Of a DNA stretch of 64,000 nt, positions 59,913 through 64,000 are shown piece by piece. Source of the DNA: GCA-2686295 sp964402995. GTDB taxonomy: Archaea; Nanobdellota; Nanobdellia; Woesearchaeales; GCA-2686295. Where the stretch lies: contig CAYOEA010000002.1 in the NCBI GenBank assembly GCA_964402995.1, positions 79,753 through 143,752 on the forward strand, written 5' to 3'. Numbering within the stretch: the first letter of the stretch is position 1; the number at the start of each line of letters is the position of its first letter. Made by a program: the position numbers and the translations under genes. The notes beneath the pieces were generated by a model, which did no database searches, had not been told where the DNA came from, and saw nothing but the letters and a program-made list of their open reading frames with translations.

Positions 59913-62507
59913 ATGAGCGAAGAAAACGTTGAAAAACCAGTCGAAAAACCAGAAGAACATATTGTTCCACAAGTAATTGAAGATGAGATGAAAAGATCTT
60001 ATCTGAGCTATGCGATGTCAGTAATTGTTGGCAGAGCATTACCTGATGTGAGAGATGGATTAAAACCAGTTCATAGACGTATATTATACGCAATGAATGA
60101 TATGGGTATGAGACATACTAGTTCATACAAGAAATGCGCTAGAATCGTAGGGGAAGTACTTGGTAAGTATCATCCACATGGTGACACTGCAGTATATGAT
60201 TCATTAGTTAGGATGGCTCAACCTTTCTCATTAAGATATATGTTAGTTGATGGTCAGGGAAACTTCGGAAGTATTGATGGTGATAATGCGGCTGCAATGC
60301 GTTATACAGAAGCAAAAATGCAGAAAATCACTGATGAAATGCTTCAAGATATAGATAAAAATACTGTTGACTTTGTAGAAAACTTTGATGGATCATTAAA
60401 AGAACCATCAGTATTACCTTCTAAATTACCAAATTTATTGATAAATGGAAGTTCTGGAATTGCAGTTGGAATGGCAACAAATATTCCGCCACACAACTTA
60501 AAAGAAATTGCAAGTGGAGTAATTGCACTCATTGATAACCCTGAAATTGAACCAATGGAGTTATTAGAAATTATACCTGGTCCAGATTTTCCAACCGCAG
60601 GAATTATTGCTGGAAGAAGTGGAATTATTTCCGCGTATAATACTGGTCGAGGGAAAGTTCGAGTAAAGGCTGTTATTGAACGAGAAGAACATAATGATAG
60701 GGAAAGACTAATAGTCAAAGAAATTCCTTATATGGTTAATAAATCGCTCTTAGTAGAAGAAATAGCAAGATGTGTACAAGAAAAAAGAATTGAAGGTATA
60801 TCTGATCTTAGAGATGAGAGTGGAAAAGAAGGAATTAGAATTGTAATTGAATTAAAACGAAACGCTACATCAGAAGTTACTTTAAATCAATTATTCAAAC
60901 ATACAAGATTACAAACAACTTTTGGAATTATCATGGTTACAATAGTTAATAATGAACCAAAAACTTTAGGATTAAAATCAATTTTAGAACATCATATTGA
61001 GCATAGAAAAGAAGTAATTAGAAGAAGAACTCAATTTGAATTAGACAAGTCTGAGAAAAGAGCTCATATATTAGAAGGTTTGATGATAGCATTGAAAAAT
61101 GTTGATGCTGTAATTAAGTTAATTAGGGCTTCAGATTCTGCAGAAAAAGCTAAACTTGGTTTAGTTGAAACTTTTAGTTTATCAGAAACACAAGCAAGTG
61201 CAATTCTAGATTTAAAGTTGCAAAAATTAGCAAAATTAGAAACTGGTCAAATAGAAGATGAACAAAAAAGAATATTAAAATTAATTGAAGAGTTAAATTC
61301 AATTCTTGATAGTAAAGAGAGAATACTTCAAATAATTAAAGATGATCTTACAGAAATAATTGAAAAGTATTCTGACGAACGAAGAACAAAAATCACTGAA
61401 GCAGAAGAAGACTTTGAAATTGAAGATTTAATTGAAGAAGAAGATATGGTTGTAACATTAACTCATACAGGTTATATTAAGAGATTACCACTTGAAACTT
61501 ACAAAGTTCAACACAGAGGTGGAAAAGGAGTTATTGCAACAGGAACTAAAGATGAAGATTTTGTAGAAAAATTATTCATTGCAAATACTCATTCTTATTT
61601 ATTAGTATTTACTGATAAAGGAAAAGTACATTGGTTGAAAACTTACAAAGTTCCAGAAGCTAGCAGACAATCAAAAGGAAGACCAATTGTAAATATGGTT
61701 GAAGTATCAGAAGGAGAAAATGTTCTTTCAGTAATACCAGTAAAAGATTTTACAAAAGGAAACTACTTGATTACAACAACAAGAAATGGAATTGTTAAGA
61801 AAACATCATTAGAAGAATATTCAAGACCAAGAAAAGGTGGAATAATTGCTTTAAAGATGGATGAAGGCGATGAAGTTATTAGTGTTGTATTAACAGATGG
61901 ACAAAAAAACTTAATCTTAGCAACTAAAAAAGGAAATGCAATCAGATTTGATGAAGCAGATGTTAGAACTGTAGGTAGAGCAAGTAGAGGAGTTAGAGGA
62001 ATAACTCTAAATCCTGGCGATACTGTTGTAGGAACTATAATTGCAGAAGAAGATAAAAAAGTTTTAACAATTACTGAACATGGATATGGAAAACAAACTC
62101 CGATTCCAGACTACAGATTTATTAGGCGTGGTGGAAAAGGAGTAATTAACATAAAAACTTCAGAACGAAACGGCGAAGTAGTTGCAGTAAGATCAGTTGA
62201 TGATGATGATGAACTAATGTTTATCAGTAAAGGTGGAATTGTAATTAGAACCCCAGCATCAGGAATTTCTACAATTGGAAGAAATACTCAAGGAGTTAGA
62301 ATTATGAGATTATCTGAAGGTGATGTGGTTATGGCATCAGCTAAAATTGTAACTGATAATGATGAGCCTGTAGTTGAAGGTGAAGATCAAGAAGAAACTA
62401 ATTCTGTTAGTGAAACTTCAAAACCTGAGACAGAAACTATATCTGAAGAACAAGGTGAAGAAGAACCATCTGATTCAGAAGATATAAGTGAACCAAAAAC
62501 AGAATAA
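59913..62507 (+). CDS. gyrA: DNA gyrase subunit A
   Basis: 864 residues. The breakage-reunion domain has DGLKPVHRRILYAMNDMGM, KYHPHGDTAVYDSLVRMAQP and the catalytic tyrosine at about residue 131 in AAMRYTEAKM. The C-terminal wrapping domain begins with the GyrA box QHRGGKG (about 533; usually QRRGGKG) and repeats of the IRR, RGG type. A tail of about 45 acidic residues follows. A bacterial-type enzyme gained by several archaeal lines. gyrB is not in the window. TATA-like ACTTATAAAC lies well upstream, with SD-like AGGAGAT before the ATG. Confidence 0.97.
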   Translation: MSEENVEKPVEKPEEHIVPQVIEDEMKRSYLSYAMSVIVGRALPDVRDGLKPVHRRILYAMNDMGMRHTSSYKKCARIVGEVLGKYHPHGDTAVYDSLVRMAQPFSLRYMLVDGQGNFGSIDGDNAAAMRYTEAKMQKITDEMLQDIDKNTVDFVENFDGSLKEPSVLPSKLPNLLINGSSGIAVGMATNIPPHNLKEIASGVIALIDNPEIEPMELLEIIPGPDFPTAGIIAGRSGIISAYNTGRGKVRVKAVIEREEHNDRERLIVKEIPYMVNKSLLVEEIARCVQEKRIEGISDLRDESGKEGIRIVIELKRNATSEVTLNQLFKHTRLQTTFGIIMVTIVNNEPKTLGLKSILEHHIEHRKEVIRRRTQFELDKSEKRAHILEGLMIALKNVDAVIKLIRASDSAEKAKLGLVETFSLSETQASAILDLKLQKLAKLETGQIEDEQKRILKLIEELNSILDSKERILQIIKDDLTEIIEKYSDERRTKITEAEEDFEIEDLIEEEDMVVTLTHTGYIKRLPLETYKVQHRGGKGVIATGTKDEDFVEKLFIANTHSYLLVFTDKGKVHWLKTYKVPEASRQSKGRPIVNMVEVSEGENVLSVIPVKDFTKGNYLITTTRNGIVKKTSLEEYSRPRKGGIIALKMDEGDEVISVVLTDGQKNLILATKKGNAIRFDEADVRTVGRASRGVRGITLNPGDTVVGTIIAEEDKKVLTITEHGYGKQTPIPDYRFIRRGGKGVINIKTSERNGEVVAVRSVDDDDELMFISKGGIVIRTPASGISTIGRNTQGVRIMRLSEGDVVMASAKIVTDNDEPVVEGEDQEETNSVSETSKPETETISEEQGEEEPSDSEDISEPKTE

Positions 62508-62608
62508 ATGAATTAGTTTATTTTTTATTTTATTTTTTTCTCTATTTTCTTAGTTTTTCCTAGTTATTTTAAATAATTTTAAATATTAGTTTCTCAAATC
62601 TATGTATT

Positions 62609-63130
62609 ATGAAGATTACAAAAGAAAGATTACAGGAAAAAGGTTGGTCTGAAGAAGAAATTGAAAAGACTATGAAAATTCTTCATCATGCTAAAAGTAA
62701 TCCACATCCACACATTCATAAATTAAACAAAGCAGTCTATTGGATTGCATTCAGTCTTACAATAATTGGAAATATTGCATTCTCTTTATTCTTATTACCT
62801 TTATTATTAACAACTTCAGGATTAACTTTGTTTTTTATTATTTTAGTGGTTGCTTTTTCTTTTGGAGTGTTAATGAGTGTAATTATAAAAGATTTAGAAG
62901 ATTTACAAAGACATCATCATTTAGCAATGTTTTTATCAATTCCAATAGTTGGAATAATAAATTTTGTAGTAATTGTTGCAATGGCAAATAAAATAACTGC
63001 ACTTGCAAATGCGAAAGTTGCAGGTGAATTTTTCACTATGCATCAAAATCCATACATTATTGGTTTAATTTATCTTGTAGGTTTTTTAATACCTTATATT
63101 TATCTAGTTTTTGAGGAACGATGGAAATGA
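62609..63130 (+). CDS. Membrane protein with His-rich loops, unknown function
   Basis: 173 residues. A UBA-like N-terminal helix (LQEKGWSEEEIEKTMKILHH), a His-rich stretch (HHAKSNPHPHIHKLNKAV), then four membrane helices (about 45-65, 70-92, 107-127 and 147-167) with DLQRHHHLAM between the second and third. Histidines near the membrane could bind metal; that is speculation. Overlaps the next gene. Confidence 0.7.
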   Translation: MKITKERLQEKGWSEEEIEKTMKILHHAKSNPHPHIHKLNKAVYWIAFSLTIIGNIAFSLFLLPLLLTTSGLTLFFIILVVAFSFGVLMSVIIKDLEDLQRHHHLAMFLSIPIVGIINFVVIVAMANKITALANAKVAGEFFTMHQNPYIIGLIYLVGFLIPYIYLVFEERWK

Positions 63131-63519
63131 ATCTGAGAGATTGGACAAAACAATACGTAAAAAATAAGGATTTGATTCTAAGAAAACTTGTAGATTTCGA
63201 AGAAGGTGAAGAATCAATAATATTTCATTTTAAAGATAAGGATGTGGAATATTTAATTGATGAAAATCTTGGACCAAAAACAATTTCATTTATTTCTAGA
63301 AAAGGTCAAAAGATGGTTGTATGTATTGCAAATAAAAAAAATTTAGATTTTTTAACAACTAAATGGAATAAATTAAAAGTTGTATCTGATTTAAGTTTAG
63401 TATTTGCAGATGTAAATAATACTAATAAATGGGTTATTAATCCTTTTGTTCATAGCAGAATTTGTGATGAAGACGCATTAAAAAAAGGATTAAAATCAAT
63501 GTATGACAATACTTTCTAA
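63127..63519 (+). CDS. Small soluble protein, unknown function
   Basis: 130 residues from MNLRDWTKQY, whose ATG overlaps the previous stop as ATGA and lies ten bases after GAGG; an ATG at 63121 adds two residues. A mixed alpha/beta pattern with KDKDVEYLIDENLGPKTISF and KGQKMVVCIANKKNLDFLTT, no recognised motif. Coupled to the membrane protein upstream. Confidence 0.7.
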   Translation: MNLRDWTKQYVKNKDLILRKLVDFEEGEESIIFHFKDKDVEYLIDENLGPKTISFISRKGQKMVVCIANKKNLDFLTTKWNKLKVVSDLSLVFADVNNTNKWVINPFVHSRICDEDALKKGLKSMYDNTF

Positions 63520-63594
63520 TGATTATTATTTAAATCGGATAAAATAACTATTTTTGACAAATAGTTTTAAAAATAGCATAACTTTAGTTCTATT

Positions 63595-64000
63595 ATGGAA
63601 GAGAAACTTGATAGCGGCTCAGTAATTGTTAATAAAATACTTAATGGAGGATATGAAAAAGGTATAATAACTACTTTTTATGGTCCTGCAGGAAGTGGTA
63701 AGACAAATATGTGTCTAATGGCTATGAGTGCATTTCTAGGTGATAAAAAAATAATCTACATTGATACTGAAGGATCATTTTCTGTTGATAGATTAAGCCA
63801 AATAACACCTCAATATGAAGAAATTATCAAACGCACAGTTTTTTTTAATCCAACAAATTTCGAAGAACAAAAAAACTTTTTCTCTCAAATAAAAGATTTA
63901 TTTGATGATAGTGTAGGTTTAGTTGTATTTGATAGTGTTGCTATGCTCTATAGACTTGAGATTGGGAAAAATAAAGATGTATATAATGTAAATAGAGAAT
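63595..64000 (+). CDS. radB: DNA repair and recombination protein RadB, partial
   Basis: The first 135 residues are present; the rest lies beyond the right edge. RecA-fold with Walker A YGPAGSGKTNMCLMAM, IIYIDTEGSFSVDRL and Walker B GLVVFDSVAMLYR. It begins directly with the core (SGSVIVNKILNGGYEKGII), lacking the N-terminal HhH domain of RadA, which marks RadB. RadB assists RadA in recombination. Confidence 0.92.
   Translation, partial: MEEKLDSGSVIVNKILNGGYEKGIITTFYGPAGSGKTNMCLMAMSAFLGDKKIIYIDTEGSFSVDRLSQITPQYEEIIKRTVFFNPTNFEEQKNFFSQIKDLFDDSVGLVVFDSVAMLYRLEIGKNKDVYNVNRE

Overview
The window is archaeal chromosome: AT-rich, densely packed, with TATA boxes close to starts, and a wholly archaeal information-processing set (Orc1/Cdc6, family D polymerase, MCM, PCNA, TBP, aIF2-beta, Hef, RadB, archaeal RNase P parts). 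A primase whose catalytic and Fe-S parts are fused in one chain, many short conserved proteins of unknown function and a gyrase A gene together suggest a DPANN-type lineage (Woesearchaeota/Pacearchaeota/Nanoarchaeota-like). The lineage is an inference from gene content, not from a tree.

Layout. 1-8587 (minus strand) is the universal ribosomal-protein operon read L3, L4, L23, L2, S19, L22, S3, L29, aIF1, RNase P p29, S17, L14, L24, S4e, L5, S14, S8, L6 (cut by the window edge). 8779-16434 holds a PriS-PriL fusion primase, a lone Lrp ligand-binding domain, Hef, a small duplicated basic protein, membrane proteins including a protease-like protein without its zinc motif, a TraB protein and a TrmB regulator. 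16435-17531 is a 1.1 kb AT-rich, pyrimidine-biased gap with Orc1-binding (ORB) sites at both ends: the probable replication origin. Genes left of it are almost all on the minus strand and genes right of it mostly on the plus strand.

17532-23845 is a replication operon (orc1/cdc6, DP1, DP2), followed by DUF424, aIF2-beta, a SpoIIM-like protein, an RPA-like OB protein, MCM and TBP. 28884-29440 contains a TBP leader made of duplicated hairpins and another ORB. 29441-31071 carries a ubiquitin-like sulfur carrier, a TtuA-type tRNA thiolase and RNase P p30. 31132-35970 encodes a 1612-residue secreted glycine- and cysteine-rich surface protein. Then come MEMO1, an ABC exporter with a 20-codon micro-ORF coupled between its two genes, RNase P RNA, Sec61-beta and NAC.

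41068-47555 has a pair of helical proteins, a repeat protein overlapping sufB, and sufB-sufD-sufS-sufC. 47689-52826 has two peptidases, a small HTH regulator, a Nudix protein and a membrane protein. 52897-55789 has PCNA and archaeal RNase J, then an intergenic region with two ORBs set in an 11-bp-phased array of GTCTCA repeats, upstream of a coiled-coil/HTH gene. The right end has tRNA-Leu(CAA), three coiled-coil genes, a protein of unknown function coupled to ScpB, a zinc-ribbon micro-protein, GyrA, two hypotheticals and the start of RadB.

The strongest unusual signal is the set of dispersed ORB elements (16.6, 16.75, 17.44, 29.1, 55.15 and 55.2 kb). At each of the three loci there is also a TTGTCGTCGAYA-type motif, and at 55 kb the phased GTCTCA array. 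This points to an Orc1-centred replication or regulation system reaching beyond the origin itself.
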